Below are positions 24,915 through 35,828 of a stretch of 64,000 nucleotides of DNA, piece by piece. The number at the start of each line of letters is the position of its first letter. Position 1 is the stretch's first letter. The notes below the pieces were generated by a model. The model was not told the DNA's origin. It worked only from the letters and a program-made list of their open reading frames with translations, and did no database searches. The stretch comes from Campylobacter concisus (GTDB lineage Bacteria; Campylobacterota; Campylobacteria; Campylobacterales; Campylobacteraceae). Made by a program: the position numbers and the translations under genes. The DNA lies in the NCBI RefSeq assembly GCF_015679985.1, contig NZ_CP049239.1:62001-126000 (forward strand). The letters run 5' to 3'.

Positions 24915-27188
24915 ATGATAAAAAGTTATGTTTTAGGTTTTCCAAGAATCGGAGAGAAAAGAGAGTTAAAGCGCGCGTTAGAGGGCTTTTGGGCTGGTAA
25001 AGAGGGCTTTAGTGAAGAAAATTTGCAAGAGACTGCAAAGACACTTCGCCAAAGACACTGGAAATATCAACAAGACGCTGGCATTTCGGCTATTAGCGTT
25101 AATGATTTTTCATTTTACGACCTAATGCTTGATAACATCATCGCTTTTGGCGCTACACCTCCAAGATTTGCAAATTTAAGCGGCTCGGAGCAATATTTTG
25201 CTTGCTCAAGAGGTAACAAAAATGGTGTTGCAATGGAGATGACAAAGTGGTTTAACACAAACTACCACTACATCGTGCCAGAGCTTAGCAGTGAGAGTAA
25301 ATTTAGCCTAAAAGCGGACAAAATTTTAAATGAGTACAAAGAGGCTAAGGCTAACGGCGTAAAAGGTAAGGTAAATTTGATCGGCCCTATCACATTTTTG
25401 GCTCTTTCAAAGACGACTGACGGCAGTTGCCCATTTAAGCACCTTGACACGCTTGTAGGCGAGTACAAAAAGCTACTTGAGCAAATTTCTAAGCTTGATG
25501 ATGAAATTTTAGTGCAGTTTGATGAGCCGATCTTTGTAACTGATAAAAACGAAGAGCTACTTTTACCACTTATCACAAAGGTTTACAACGAGCTAACGGG
25601 CGTTGCAAATAATGTTAAAATCGTATTTGCGACATATTTTGAGCATGCGATCAAGGCAGTTAGCGAAGTGGCTAAAACTAAAATTTACGGCATCGCTCTT
25701 GACTTCATCCACGGTAAGAGAAATTTCGAAGTCCTTGAGACTATCAAAAATAGCCATTTGACGCTATTTGCTGGCGTGATCGATGGCAGAAATATCTGGA
25801 AAAGCAACATCGATGAAAAAGTAAAACTTGTAGGTGAAATTTCAGAAAAAATAGGCGGCAAAGACTTTTACATCGGCACTTCATGCTCACTTCTACACGT
25901 GCCATACACTCTAAAATATGAAGAGAATTTAAATCTAGAGATCAAAAGCTGGCTAAGCTTTGCGGTTGAGAAGCTTGATGAGATCAAGATCATCACAAAA
26001 CTAGCAAACGGCGAGAAGCTAAATGATGCTGAGGCTAAAATTTACGAAGAAAATAAAAATGCTGTTAAAACCCGCGCCACTTCAAAGCTCATCCACTCTG
26101 AAAGCGTTCAAAAACGTATCAAAAATTTAAGCAAATTTGAGCGTGACGAGAAATTTGAAGACCGCATCAAGATCCAACGCGAAACGCTAAAATACGGTAT
26201 CTTACCAACAACAACGATAGGCAGCTTCCCTCAAACGGTTGATCTTCGCGTACTTCGCCAAAATTTTAAAAAAGGCGAGATCGACGCAGCCGCTTATGAA
26301 GCTGGCATCAAAAAATACATCGATCACTGCGTGAAATTCCAAGAAGATATCGGCCTAGACGTGCTAGTACATGGCGAGCCAGAGAGAAACGACATGGTCG
26401 AGTACTTTGGCGAGCAGATCAGCGGATACGCATTTAGCCAAAATGGCTGGGTACAAAGCTACGGTAGCCGCTGCGTCAAGCCACCACTTCTCTTTGGTGA
26501 CGTAAGCCGCCCAGAGCCGATGACTGTTAAGTGGATGAAATACGCTCAAAGCATCACAAAACACGTAATGAAGGGCATGCTAACAGGTCCTGTGACTATG
26601 CTAAACTGGAGCTTTGTGCGTGACGATCTTCCAAGAAGTGAGGTGGCAAAACAGCTTGCACTTTGTATCTATGACGAGATCGCAGACCTTCAAAATGCGG
26701 GCATCAGAGTGATCCAAGTCGATGAGGCAGCGTTTAAAGAGGGTTATCCGCTAAGAGCTGAAAATATCCCAGCTTATGAGAAATTTGCTGTTGATTGCTT
26801 CAAGCTTTCAGTAAGCTCGGCTGAAGCAAAAACTCAGATCCACACGCATATGTGCTACTCTGAATTTAACGATATTATTAAGACTATTGAGGCAATGGAT
26901 GCTGATGTTATCAGTATCGAGACTGCAAGAAGTGGCAACGAGCTACTTAAAATTTTCAAAGCCGTTGGCTACAAACAAGAGGTCGGACCTGGCGTTTACG
27001 ACATCCACAGCCCACGCGTGCCAAGTGTCGAGGAGATCGTCGCTCAGATCAAAGCTCTGCTTGAAGTCTTGCCAAAAGAGCAGCTCTGGATCAACCCAGA
27101 TTGTGGCCTAAAAACTAGAAAATGGGAAGAGGTCGAGCCAAGCCTTAAAAACATGGTAGAAGCTGTCAAGATCGTAAGAGGTCTATAA
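24915..27188 (+). CDS. metE: Cobalamin-independent methionine synthase
   Basis: 757 residues, the family's usual size. Transfers the methyl of 5-methyltetrahydropteroyl-triglutamate to homocysteine. The N-terminus 'SYVLGFPRIGEKRELKRALE' and the zinc ligands in 'IHTHMCYSEF' and 'NPDCGLKTR' are diagnostic, as is 'LPTTTIGSFPQT' at the start of the catalytic half. I choose ATG 24915, with AAGGA 5 bases upstream; the frame extends 18 codons further to a GTG in the leader without a ribosome-binding site. It pairs with the metF-like gene 66 bases downstream, and a long structured leader precedes it. Confidence 0.97.
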   Translation: MIKSYVLGFPRIGEKRELKRALEGFWAGKEGFSEENLQETAKTLRQRHWKYQQDAGISAISVNDFSFYDLMLDNIIAFGATPPRFANLSGSEQYFACSRGNKNGVAMEMTKWFNTNYHYIVPELSSESKFSLKADKILNEYKEAKANGVKGKVNLIGPITFLALSKTTDGSCPFKHLDTLVGEYKKLLEQISKLDDEILVQFDEPIFVTDKNEELLLPLITKVYNELTGVANNVKIVFATYFEHAIKAVSEVAKTKIYGIALDFIHGKRNFEVLETIKNSHLTLFAGVIDGRNIWKSNIDEKVKLVGEISEKIGGKDFYIGTSCSLLHVPYTLKYEENLNLEIKSWLSFAVEKLDEIKIITKLANGEKLNDAEAKIYEENKNAVKTRATSKLIHSESVQKRIKNLSKFERDEKFEDRIKIQRETLKYGILPTTTIGSFPQTVDLRVLRQNFKKGEIDAAAYEAGIKKYIDHCVKFQEDIGLDVLVHGEPERNDMVEYFGEQISGYAFSQNGWVQSYGSRCVKPPLLFGDVSRPEPMTVKWMKYAQSITKHVMKGMLTGPVTMLNWSFVRDDLPRSEVAKQLALCIYDEIADLQNAGIRVIQVDEAAFKEGYPLRAENIPAYEKFAVDCFKLSVSSAEAKTQIHTHMCYSEFNDIIKTIEAMDADVISIETARSGNELLKIFKAVGYKQEVGPGVYDIHSPRVPSVEEIVAQIKALLEVLPKEQLWINPDCGLKTRKWEEVEPSLKNMVEAVKIVRGL

Positions 27189-27196
27189 TCCAAATT

Positions 27197-27223
27197 TTAG
27201 CGTCTAGTAAGCCTAGGCGCTAA
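27197..27223 (+). terminator. Hairpin between metE and metF-like gene
   Basis: TTAGCGTCTAG and CTAGGCGCTAA form an 11-bp stem with one T-G pair and a 5-base loop. No T run follows, so it may slow transcription or protect the metE mRNA rather than end it. Confidence 0.45.
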
Positions 27224-27254
27224 ACTCCGTTTAAATTTCAAAAAAAGTTAGAAA

Positions 27255-28142
27255 ATGTTAAAAGATAAGATCATAAACAATGAAAGTGGTATAGTGCTTT
27301 ATGGCCTAACGCCTCCAAAGGCTGAATTTGACGAGGTGAAGCTTAAAGAGATCGCTGCAAAATGGGACAAGAGGATTACAGATGTGCAGGCTGATGGCTT
27401 GGTACTTTACGAGATCCAAGATGAAAGTAGCCGCATAAAAAGCGAGCGAACTTTTGAATTTAGCGATACATTAAGCCCTGAAATTTACTACTCAAAATAC
27501 CTAAATTTAAAGACACCAAGCATCTTTTATAGGGTCGCGAACAAATATAATGAGAGTGAATTTAGAGCAAATTTAGCCAAAAGTAGTAGCGATATAAATG
27601 TTTTTGTTGGCGTTGCTTCTGGCAAAGTAGAGCCTAAAATGAGCCTAGAGCGTGCTTATGAGATCGCTAGAAATGAGTTTAAAGAGCTTGTAGTAGGCGG
27701 TGTTTGCATAGCTGAGAGGCACGCCAAAAAGAGAGATGAAGAGCAAAGGATGAGCCAAAAGGCCAAAATGGGAGCAAAATTTTTCATCTCGCAGGCGGTT
27801 TTTGATATAAATTTGGCTAAAAATTTACTAGCAAGCGTAGTAAAAAGTGGGTTAAATTTGCCTATCATTTTGACATTTACGACTTGTGGCACGCCAAAAA
27901 CGCTAGAGTTTATCAAGTGGCTTGGCATAAGCGTTGATGAAAAGAGCGAAAAAAGAATGCTTCAGAGTGATGATTTTTTAGCCACAGGATCGCAAATTTG
28001 CCTTGAAAATTTCGCAGAGCTTTATGAATTTGCTAAAAAGTTTGGTATAAATATCGGCGTCAATGTTGAAAGTGTAATGGCAAAAAGAGCCGAGATAGAA
28101 GCGAGCTTGGAGCTAACACATAAGATGAGAGAGGTGTTTTGA
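27255..28142 (+). CDS. metF: Methylenetetrahydrofolate reductase family protein (MetF-like)
   Basis: 295 residues, matching the length and fold pattern of MetF-type TIM-barrel flavoproteins that reduce methylene-THF to methyl-THF, the methyl donor for MetE. Features: 'YGLTPPKAEFDEVKLKEIA' at the N-terminus, 'DVQADGLVLYEIQDESSR', 'FVGVASGK', and 'GAKFFISQAVFDINLAKNLL', the last close to the family's 'GAdFfiTQlffD'. The N-terminal 'sfEffPPK' motif is altered, so this is a divergent member. Its place directly after metE supports the role. Confidence 0.75.
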   Translation: MLKDKIINNESGIVLYGLTPPKAEFDEVKLKEIAAKWDKRITDVQADGLVLYEIQDESSRIKSERTFEFSDTLSPEIYYSKYLNLKTPSIFYRVANKYNESEFRANLAKSSSDINVFVGVASGKVEPKMSLERAYEIARNEFKELVVGGVCIAERHAKKRDEEQRMSQKAKMGAKFFISQAVFDINLAKNLLASVVKSGLNLPIILTFTTCGTPKTLEFIKWLGISVDEKSEKRMLQSDDFLATGSQICLENFAELYEFAKKFGINIGVNVESVMAKRAEIEASLELTHKMREVF

Positions 28143-28162
28143 TAGTTTAAAAGCTATCAAAA
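28137..28162 (+). terminator. Hairpin at the end of the metF-like gene
   Basis: TTTTGATAG and CTATCAAAA pair across an 8-base loop spanning the stop codon, followed by CTTATATTTT. This gap (28143-28253) separates the methionine genes from the glycan locus and must carry its promoter; TATATAAG near 28213 is a candidate -10. Confidence 0.5.
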
Positions 28163-28253
28163 CTTATATTTTAGATGGTTTTAGTAAGTTCTTAGTCTTT
28201 TTTAGCTTTAATTATATAAGATTTTTAAGCTCATTTTAAAGTAGATAAAATTT

Positions 28254-29624
28254 ATGACAAATATATTATTATGTGGTGGTTCTGGTACGAGGTTGTGGCC
28301 TATTAGCAGGACTTTAATGCCAAAACAATTTATTAAATTATTTGACGATAGTTCACTTTTTCAGCTAACTGCACTACGAAATAGCGAAATTTGTGATAAT
28401 ACATTTGTAATTACAAATACCGATCACTACTACTTGGCGATGGATCAGATAGAGAATTTAAATATCACAAATTTTAAATATCTGCTCGAGCCAGTTGGTA
28501 GAAATACTGCACCAGCGATCACGCTAGCTTGCCTTGCACTTGATTTAAATGAGATTGTTTTAGTAACGCCATCGGATCATTTGATAAAAGAGATTAAAGC
28601 ATACCACATAAGCGTAAAAGCCGCAAAGGAGCTGGCAGAGCAAAATTTTTTGGTTACTTTTGGCATAAAGCCAAGGTCGCCTGAGACAGGATTTGGATAT
28701 ATAGAGAGCTATAATGGTGATGTGAAGGCTTTTTATGAAAAGCCAGACTATGAAAGGGCAGTGAAATTTCTCAAAGATCAAAATTTCTACTGGAATTCAG
28801 GTATGTTTGTCTTTAAGGTAGGCGTTTTCTTGGATCAGATGAAAACTTTTGCTCCTGAGATACTTGAAGCATGTAAAGTAGCTTTTGATAATGCAAAAAA
28901 AGACGAATTTGATATTAAAATAGACACTACCGATATGCAAAATATCCCACAAAATAGTATAGACTATGCTGTGATGGAAAAGTCTGGTATTGTAAAAATG
29001 GTAGCTTTAGATGCACCTTGGAGTGATCTTGGAAGCTTTGATAGTTTGGATGAGCAGCTACAAAAAGATATCAATGGTAATACAATAAATAGCGATCTTT
29101 TACAGATAAATTCTCACAACAATCTAGTTTTATCTAGTGGCAAAAAAATAGCCTTGATAGATGTCGATGATCTAACTGTTGTTGATACAAAAGATGCTCT
29201 TTTAATATCTAAAAAATCTTCTAGCCAAAAAGTAAAAAATGTAGTAGAAATTTTAAAAGAGGAGAGCTCTGAGCTTTGTAATGCCCATGTTACGACAAAT
29301 AGGCCTTGGGGAAACTATACTGTCCTTGAAAATCAAGATGGTTATAAGATAAAGATAATAGAGGTAAAACCTGGCAAAAGACTATCCTTACAAAAGCATT
29401 TTCATAGAAATGAGCACTGGATAGTACTATCAGGAAGTGCCACTGTGACGATAGGTGAGACAACTAGACTCATTTGTCCTAATGAGTCTATCTATATAAA
29501 AATGGGTGAAGTTCATAGGCTGTCTAATGAAGGAAAAATTCCTGTGGTTTTAATAGAAGCTCAGGTAGGCGAATATACAGGTGAAGATGATATAATTCGC
29601 CTAGATGATGATTTTAAAAGGTGA
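28254..29624 (+). CDS. manC: Mannose-1-phosphate guanylyltransferase / mannose-6-phosphate isomerase
   Basis: 456 residues, a bifunctional type II enzyme supplying GDP-mannose. The N-terminal nucleotidyltransferase opens with 'NILLCGGSGTRLWPISRTLMPKQF', with 'PVGRNTAPAI' and 'FYEKPD' following. The C-terminal cupin isomerase half has 'TNRPWGNYTVLENQDGYKIKIIEVKPGKRLSLQKHFHRNEHW'-type motifs with the metal-binding His and Glu. First gene of the glycan locus; gmd begins 4 bases later with AAGGTGA as its ribosome-binding site. Confidence 0.95.
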   Translation: MTNILLCGGSGTRLWPISRTLMPKQFIKLFDDSSLFQLTALRNSEICDNTFVITNTDHYYLAMDQIENLNITNFKYLLEPVGRNTAPAITLACLALDLNEIVLVTPSDHLIKEIKAYHISVKAAKELAEQNFLVTFGIKPRSPETGFGYIESYNGDVKAFYEKPDYERAVKFLKDQNFYWNSGMFVFKVGVFLDQMKTFAPEILEACKVAFDNAKKDEFDIKIDTTDMQNIPQNSIDYAVMEKSGIVKMVALDAPWSDLGSFDSLDEQLQKDINGNTINSDLLQINSHNNLVLSSGKKIALIDVDDLTVVDTKDALLISKKSSSQKVKNVVEILKEESSELCNAHVTTNRPWGNYTVLENQDGYKIKIIEVKPGKRLSLQKHFHRNEHWIVLSGSATVTIGETTRLICPNESIYIKMGEVHRLSNEGKIPVVLIEAQVGEYTGEDDIIRLDDDFKR

Positions 29625-29627
29625 TTT

Positions 29628-30770
29628 ATGGATAAAAAAGTAGCATTAATAACTGGTATAACTGGTCAAGATGGATCGTATCTGGCAGAATTTTTACTAA
29701 AAAAAGGCTATATAGTCCATGGTGTAAAAAGGCGAACGAGCCTTTTTAATACAGATAGAATAGATCATCTCTATCAAGATCCGCATGTTGATAATAGAAA
29801 TTTTTTCTTGCATTATGGTGATATGACAGACTCTATGAACTTAACAAGGATCATTCAAGAAGTACAGCCAGATGAAATTTATAACCTAGCTGCCATGAGC
29901 CATGTGCATGTTAGCTTTGAGACACCAGAATATGTCGCAAATGCTGATGGTACAGGTACTCTTAGATTGCTTGAAGCTATAAGGATATTAGGGCTTGAGA
30001 AAAAGACTAAAATTTACCAAGCCTCTACATCTGAGCTCTACGGAAAAGTGCAAGAGACGCCGCAAAGCGAAACGACTCCATTTTATCCAAGAAGCCCTTA
30101 TGCAGTCGCAAAGATGTATGCATACTGGATAACGGTTAATTATAGAGAGGCTTATGGCATTTTTGCTTGTAATGGTATATTGTTTAATCACGAATCACCA
30201 GTTAGAGGTGAGACATTTGTAACTAGAAAGATCACAAGGGCAGCTAGTAAGATAGCGCTTGGGCTTCAAGACAAGCTTTATCTTGGAAATTTAGATGCCA
30301 AAAGAGACTGGGGTCATGCAAAAGACTATGTGAAGATGATGTGGATGATACTGCAAGCTCCAGAGCCAGAAGACTGGGTGATAGCAACTGGACAAACAAC
30401 AGCAGTTAGAGATTTTGTAAAATTTGCATTTGCTTATGCTGGTATAAATTTGAGATTTGAAGGGACTGGCGTAGATGAGGTAGGAGTCGTGGACTCACTA
30501 AATTTTGAAAAAGCAAAAGAGTTAAATTTAGATATATCACATTTAAATATCGGACAAACTGTGGTTTGCGTAGATCCAAGATATTTTAGGCCAACGGAGG
30601 TTGATTTGCTACTTGGAGATCCGAGTAAAGCAGAGAAAAAGCTAGGCTGGAAGAGAGAATTTAACCTTCAAGACCTAGTAAATGATATGATGAAATCGGA
30701 CTTAAAGCTCATGACAAAAGATCTCTATCTAAAAGATGGCGGATATGAGACAATGAGCTATTTCGAGTAA
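29628..30770 (+). CDS. gmd: GDP-mannose 4,6-dehydratase
   Basis: 380 residues of the extended SDR family, making GDP-4-keto-6-deoxymannose. Motifs: '[19 protein letters not shown]' (NADP site), '[16 protein letters not shown]', the catalytic '[14 protein letters not shown]', and '[15 protein letters not shown]' with Tyr and Lys of YxxxK. Working with manC in front and fcl behind, it gives GDP-fucose. Confidence 0.97.
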   Translation: MDKKVALITGITGQDGSYLAEFLLKKGYIVHGVKRRTSLFNTDRIDHLYQDPHVDNRNFFLHYGDMTDSMNLTRIIQEVQPDEIYNLAAMSHVHVSFETPEYVANADGTGTLRLLEAIRILGLEKKTKIYQASTSELYGKVQETPQSETTPFYPRSPYAVAKMYAYWITVNYREAYGIFACNGILFNHESPVRGETFVTRKITRAASKIALGLQDKLYLGNLDAKRDWGHAKDYVKMMWMILQAPEPEDWVIATGQTTAVRDFVKFAFAYAGINLRFEGTGVDEVGVVDSLNFEKAKELNLDISHLNIGQTVVCVDPRYFRPTEVDLLLGDPSKAEKKLGWKREFNLQDLVNDMMKSDLKLMTKDLYLKDGGYETMSYFE

Positions 30771-30773
30771 GAA

Positions 30774-31820
30774 ATGGATAAAAATAGCAAAATTTATATA
30801 GCAGGACACAGAGGACTAGTAGGCTCTGCTATAGTGAAAAATTTAAAATCAAAAGGCTATGAAAATATAATCACAAGAACTCATAGTGAGCTTGATCTAA
30901 TGGATCAAAAAGCAGTTTATGAGTTTTTTGAAAAAGAAAAGCCTGAGTATGTGGTGCTAGCTGCTGCAAAGGTCGGCGGAATAGTGGCTAATAGCACGTA
31001 TAGAGCTGATTTTATCTATGAAAATTTGCAAATTCAAAATAATGTGATCCATCAAAGCTATGTGCATAAGGTAAAAAAACTATTATTTCTGGGAAGTACT
31101 TGCATATATCCTAAAAATGCCCCACAACCAATGAGTGAAGATGCGCTTTTGACATCTCCACTTGAATACACAAATGAGCCATATGCGATCGCTAAAATAG
31201 CCGGGATGAAGATGTGTGAGAGCTATAATCTGCAGTACGGTACAAATTTTATATCTGTTATGCCTACAAATTTATATGGTCCAAACGATAACTTTGATCT
31301 AGAAACCTCGCATGTATTACCAGCGCTTATAAGAAAGATACACCTAGCAAAACTTTTAAGTGAAGAAAAATTTGATGCAGTGGTAAAAGATTTAAAAACA
31401 AAAGATATAAATGAGGCTATGGCTTATCTTAGTAAATTTGGTATTTCAAAAGACAGAGTAGAAATTTGGGGCACAGGAGAGCCTAGACGAGAGTTTCTAC
31501 ACTCAGAAGATATGGCTGATGCTTGCGTATTTTTACTGGAAAATAGAGACTTTAAAGATACTCATGACAAAAATAGCAGAGAGATAAGAAATACGCATAT
31601 AAATATAGGAACTGGCAAAGATATCTCTATAAAAGAGCTAGCAAATTTGGTTAAAAATATAATTGGCTTTAAAGGAGAGCTATATTTTAATGATAACAGG
31701 CCTGATGGCACGATACTAAAACTAACGGATCCCTCAAAGCTCCACTCTCTTGGTTGGAAACATAAAGTAGAGATTGAAGATGGATTAAAGACACTATATG
31801 AGTGGTATTTAAATGACTAA
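30774..31820 (+). CDS. fcl: GDP-L-fucose synthase
   Basis: 348 residues. NADPH-dependent epimerase-reductase converting GDP-4-keto-6-deoxymannose to GDP-L-fucose. Motifs: '[17 protein letters not shown]', '[26 protein letters not shown]', '[14 protein letters not shown]' and '[15 protein letters not shown]'. It is about 25-30 residues longer than E. coli Fcl because of an extra acidic-basic segment near residues 190-225. It overlaps the transporter gene by 8 bases. Confidence 0.95.
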   Translation: MDKNSKIYIAGHRGLVGSAIVKNLKSKGYENIITRTHSELDLMDQKAVYEFFEKEKPEYVVLAAAKVGGIVANSTYRADFIYENLQIQNNVIHQSYVHKVKKLLFLGSTCIYPKNAPQPMSEDALLTSPLEYTNEPYAIAKIAGMKMCESYNLQYGTNFISVMPTNLYGPNDNFDLETSHVLPALIRKIHLAKLLSEEKFDAVVKDLKTKDINEAMAYLSKFGISKDRVEIWGTGEPRREFLHSEDMADACVFLLENRDFKDTHDKNSREIRNTHINIGTGKDISIKELANLVKNIIGFKGELYFNDNRPDGTILKLTDPSKLHSLGWKHKVEIEDGLKTLYEWYLND

Positions 31821-33501
31821 TTTGAAAAAGCTATTAGCAATAACAACAAGACAAGAAAAGAAAAATTTTATTATTTTGATTTTTATGAGTATTTTTTTGT
31901 CGGTTATTGAAACCGTTGGAATATCTGCTATTATGCCGTTTATTACCTTAGCATCAGATCCATCAAAAATAGTTGGTAACGAATATTCAAAAAAAATTTA
32001 TGACTTTTTTGACTTTTCTGCTACTACTAATTTTATGATATTTTTTGGACTTTTATTAATATGTTTTTATATTTTTAGAGCTTTTTACTTGGTATTTTAT
32101 AATTATTTGCTTAATAAATTTGCATTTGGAAGATTTCATATTTTTGCTTTTAGACTTTTTAAAAACTATATAAATTTACCTTATAAAAGATTCGTAAAAA
32201 GAAATAGTGCAGAATTAATAAAAACTATCATAAATGAAGCTTCAAATCTTTCTTTTTATATGCAAAGTTTACTTTTGATTTTCTCAGAGTTTTTTACAGT
32301 GTTGCTGCTATATGTCTTATTGCTTTTAATGGACTGGAGAATGACTCTAATTTTAACAATTCTTCTAGGAATAAAGGTGTTTTTTTTGATATCTTTTTTA
32401 AAAAAAAAGATAGAGAAGGAAGGATCCAGAAGATCAACAATGCAATCAAAAATTTATAAAATTTTAAATGAAACATTTGGAAATTTTAAAATTATAAAAC
32501 TTATACAGAATGAACAAAAACTTTATAGTGAATTTTCTAGTATAAGCTATGGCTATGCAAAAGCCAATATTGTAAGCAATACTTTAAGCCAACTACCTAG
32601 ACTCTCTTTAGAAACGATTGGGTTTGGTGTTCTTATAGGAATTGTTGTCTACGTTCTTTTTAAATATAATGATGCAAACTTTGTTTTGCCAATTATTTCT
32701 ATGTATGCTCTAGCTTTGTATAGAATTCTTCCTGCTTTAAATAGAATACTTTCTAACTACAATACTCTTGTATTTTTATCTAACTCTCTTGATATTGTAT
32801 ATAGTGATCTTAGCTATACTCCACAAGTAGAAGGTGAAAATTATATAGATTTTAAAAACGAAATAGAGTTAACAAATATAAGCTTTGAATATAATAAAAA
32901 TAAAAAGGTTCTTAAAAATATCAATATAACTATAAATAAAGGCGATAAAGTTGCTTTTGTAGGAGAGAGTGGGAGTGGAAAGTCCACACTAGTTGACTTA
33001 ATTATCGGATTATATAAACCTCTTAGTGGTGAAATAATCATAGATGGCAAGAAATTAACTTCTGATAATATAAAATCTTATAGATCAAAAGTAGGCTATA
33101 TACCGCAATCGATATATCTTTTTGATGGTACAGTCGGAGAAAATGTGGCTTTTGGCTATGAATATGATAAAGAAAGAATAATAAAAGTCTTAAAGAAGGC
33201 TAATATATATGATTTCTTATCCTCAAAAGAAGGGATAGACACACTGGTTGGAGATGGTGGAATTCAGTTGAGTGGCGGACAAAAACAAAGAATAGGAATA
33301 GCTAGAGCTCTATATAGTGACCCCGAAATTTTAGTATTAGATGAAGCAACAAGTGCTTTAGATAACAAAACAGAAGCAAAAATAATGGACGAGATATATG
33401 AAATAAGTCAAGATAAGACATTATTAATAATTGCACACAGATTAAGTACAATTGAAAGGTGTGATAGGAAGATAATGCTATCTAATGGAAAAATAATATG
33501 A
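31813..33501 (+). CDS. ABC-type flippase, permease fused to ATPase (PglK/WlaB-like)
   Basis: 562 residues, nearly the length of C. jejuni PglK (564), and the N-terminal style agrees ('[21 protein letters not shown]...YDFFDF'). Six membrane segments fill residues ~15-320. The ATPase has Walker [10 protein letters not shown], signature [15 protein letters not shown] and Walker [13 protein letters not shown]. Family knowledge: PglK flips a lipid-linked oligosaccharide to the periplasm. Here it would export the glycan built by this locus. The gene is much more AT-rich than its neighbours, a sign of transfer. No oligosaccharyltransferase gene lies in the window. Confidence 0.85.
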   Translation: MTNLKKLLAITTRQEKKNFIILIFMSIFLSVIETVGISAIMPFITLASDPSKIVGNEYSKKIYDFFDFSATTNFMIFFGLLLICFYIFRAFYLVFYNYLLNKFAFGRFHIFAFRLFKNYINLPYKRFVKRNSAELIKTIINEASNLSFYMQSLLLIFSEFFTVLLLYVLLLLMDWRMTLILTILLGIKVFFLISFLKKKIEKEGSRRSTMQSKIYKILNETFGNFKIIKLIQNEQKLYSEFSSISYGYAKANIVSNTLSQLPRLSLETIGFGVLIGIVVYVLFKYNDANFVLPIISMYALALYRILPALNRILSNYNTLVFLSNSLDIVYSDLSYTPQVEGENYIDFKNEIELTNISFEYNKNKKVLKNINITINKGDKVAFVGESGSGKSTLVDLIIGLYKPLSGEIIIDGKKLTSDNIKSYRSKVGYIPQSIYLFDGTVGENVAFGYEYDKERIIKVLKKANIYDFLSSKEGIDTLVGDGGIQLSGGQKQRIGIARALYSDPEILVLDEATSALDNKTEAKIMDEIYEISQDKTLLIIAHRLSTIERCDRKIMLSNGKII

Positions 33502-34688
33502 ACAATATCTTAAGACTAATAGGACGCACGAAAAATCTCTTTGAGGATGATATAAATGCACTTGATAAAGACCTAAAAGAGATAGTTTCAAGCTCAAGCT
33601 TTCTAGTTATCGGTGGGGCAGGATCTATAGGCTCTGCCGTGACAAAAGAGATCTTTATAAGAGATCCAAAAAAGCTCTACGTCGTCGACATCTCTGAAAA
33701 CAACCTTGTCGAGCTAGTACGTGACATAAGAAGCGAGTTTGGATATATAAATGGTGACTTTAAAACTTTTGCCATAGATGTTGCAAGTGCCGAGTTTGAT
33801 GCACTTTTAGCACAAAGTGGTGGATTTGACTATGTGTTAAATTTATCAGCACTAAAGCATGTTAGAAGCGAAAAAGATCCGTTTACGCTTATGAGGATGC
33901 TTGAAACAAATATCTTTAACACCGACAAAATGCTGTCCCAAGCTTGTGATCTGAAGTCAAAAAAATATTTCTGCGTTAGCACCGATAAGGCTGCAAACCC
34001 TGTAAATCTAATGGGAGCTAGCAAGCGCATCATGGAGATGTTTGCGTTTAGACACTCTTTAGATATTGATGTCTCAATGGCTAGATTTGCAAACGTAGCA
34101 TTTAGCGACGGCTCGCTTCTTTTTGGCTTTCAAAAGCGCATAGAAAAGTCTCAGCCTATAGTCGCCCCAAACGATGTCAGGCGTTACTTTTTAACGCCAA
34201 AAGAGAGTGGTGAACTCTGCCTTTTAAGTACTATTTTTGGCGAAAATAGAGATATATTTTTCCCAAAATTAGATGAAAATTTAGATCTCATAACATTTAG
34301 CGAGATAGCCAAGCGATACTTAGCAAATTTAGGCTATGAGCCGTTTCTGTGTGAAAATGAGGAGGAGGCCAGAAAGCTTGCAAAAGTGCTTCCAAAAGAT
34401 GGCTTTTACCCTTGTCTTTTTGCGCCTAGCGACACGACTGGAGAGAAGGACTACGAGGAGTTTTTTGTTGACGGCGAGAGACTTGATATGCAAAGACTTC
34501 AAAATATCGGCATAGTCAAAAATGATGCAAATTTTGACAGCAAAAAGCTAGAAATTTTTAAAAACAATATCTTAAATTTAAAATCAAGCTTGACATGGAG
34601 CAAAGAGGACGTTTTACGCGAAGTTTTCGAGCTCATACCAAATTTTATGCATAAAGAAACAGGAAAATATCTCGATGAGAAAATGTGA
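33498..34688 (+). CDS. legB: Nucleotide-GlcNAc 4,6-dehydratase, legionaminic-acid type
   Basis: 396 residues, extended SDR of the PseB/FlaA1/LegB group: 'FLVIGGAGSIGSAVTKEIF' (NAD site), 'LNLSALKHVRSEKDPFTLMRMLETNIF', 'CVSTDKAANPVNLMGASKRIMEM' with the catalytic Lys, and 'VAPNDVRRYFLTPKESGEL'. The C-terminal extension after residue ~290 is as in LegB. In C. jejuni LegB acts on GDP-GlcNAc as the first committed step to legionaminic acid; the neighbours legC-legH-legI-legG and ptmE support that over PseB. ATGA overlap with the previous gene. Confidence 0.85.
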   Translation: MNNILRLIGRTKNLFEDDINALDKDLKEIVSSSSFLVIGGAGSIGSAVTKEIFIRDPKKLYVVDISENNLVELVRDIRSEFGYINGDFKTFAIDVASAEFDALLAQSGGFDYVLNLSALKHVRSEKDPFTLMRMLETNIFNTDKMLSQACDLKSKKYFCVSTDKAANPVNLMGASKRIMEMFAFRHSLDIDVSMARFANVAFSDGSLLFGFQKRIEKSQPIVAPNDVRRYFLTPKESGELCLLSTIFGENRDIFFPKLDENLDLITFSEIAKRYLANLGYEPFLCENEEEARKLAKVLPKDGFYPCLFAPSDTTGEKDYEEFFVDGERLDMQRLQNIGIVKNDANFDSKKLEIFKNNILNLKSSLTWSKEDVLREVFELIPNFMHKETGKYLDEKM

Positions 34689-35826
34689 TTTTGACGAGGT
34701 TTTGAACTTTATAAAAAGCACCTTTGGCAAGGACAAAGTCCCACTTCACGAGCCTAAATTTATAGGCAACGAGAAAAAATATCTGCTTGAATGCATCGAC
34801 TCTAGCTTTGTCTCAAGTGTCGGTAAATTTGTAGATGAGTTTGAAAGCAAGCTAGCTCAAATGGTCGGAGCAAAATTTGCAGTTGCTACGACAAATGGCA
34901 CCTCTGCGCTTCACATATGCCTAAAGCTAGCTGGCGTAGAGCAAAATGACGAAGTGATTACCCAGCCAGTTACTTTTATAGCTACTTGCAACGCCATTAG
35001 CTATCTTTTTGCAAAGCCAGTTTTCGTGGACGTTGACCTTGACACGCTTGGTATGTCGCCAACGTCACTTAGTGCGTTTTTGGAGAAAAACTGCGAGCTA
35101 AAAGAGGGCAACTGTGTAAATAAAACTAGCGGCAGGATAGTGCGTGCCTGCGTTCCTATGCATACTTTTGGACTGCCTTGCAAGATAGTTGAGATAGCTG
35201 AAATTTGCAAGCGTTGGAATATCGTTTTGGTAGAAGATAGCGCCGAGAGCCTTGGTAGTTACTACAAAGGCTCTCATACAGGGAATTTTGGCAAGCTTGC
35301 AGCGATGAGCTTTAATGGCAATAAGATCGTCACAAGCGGGGGTGGTGGAGCTATTGTCACAAACGATGAGGAGATAGCAAAGCACGCTAAATTTATCACC
35401 ACAACGGCCAAGGTGCCACATCCTTTTGAATACCGCCACAGCGAGATCGGCTACAACTACCGCCTACCAAATTTAAATGCAGCTTTGCTTGTAGCACAGC
35501 TAGAAAATTTAGAGCTATTTTTAGAGAGTAAACGCGAGCTAGCGATGATCTATAAAGAGTATTTTTCTAAATTTGATGATGTTAAATTTATAGATGAGCC
35601 AGCGAACGCTAGGTCAAATTTTTGGCTAAATGCGGTGCTGTTTGAAAGCCATGAAAAACGAGATGAGTTTTTGAAATTTAGTAATGAAAATGGTGTTTTT
35701 ACCCGTCCTATCTGGCAACTTATGAATGAGCTTGATATGTTTAAGGGCTGCCAAAGAGATGAGCTAAAAAATGCTAAATTTCTAAGTGATAGGATAGTAA
35801 ATATCCCAAGTAGTGCAAGAGTTTAG
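34675..35826 (+). CDS. legC: PLP-dependent sugar aminotransferase
   Basis: 383 residues of the DegT/DnrJ/EryC1 family. 'KFAVATTNGTSALHICLKLAGV' binds the PLP phosphate, 'VLVEDSAESLGS' holds the Asp to the pyridine nitrogen, and 'MSFNGNKIVTSGGGGAI' contains the PLP lysine. It puts an amino group on C4 of the 4-keto product of LegB. Overlaps legB by 14 bases. Directly followed by the acetyltransferase that would act on its product. Confidence 0.88.
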   Translation: MRKCDFDEVLNFIKSTFGKDKVPLHEPKFIGNEKKYLLECIDSSFVSSVGKFVDEFESKLAQMVGAKFAVATTNGTSALHICLKLAGVEQNDEVITQPVTFIATCNAISYLFAKPVFVDVDLDTLGMSPTSLSAFLEKNCELKEGNCVNKTSGRIVRACVPMHTFGLPCKIVEIAEICKRWNIVLVEDSAESLGSYYKGSHTGNFGKLAAMSFNGNKIVTSGGGGAIVTNDEEIAKHAKFITTTAKVPHPFEYRHSEIGYNYRLPNLNAALLVAQLENLELFLESKRELAMIYKEYFSKFDDVKFIDEPANARSNFWLNAVLFESHEKRDEFLKFSNENGVFTRPIWQLMNELDMFKGCQRDELKNAKFLSDRIVNIPSSARV

Positions 35827-35828
35827 TC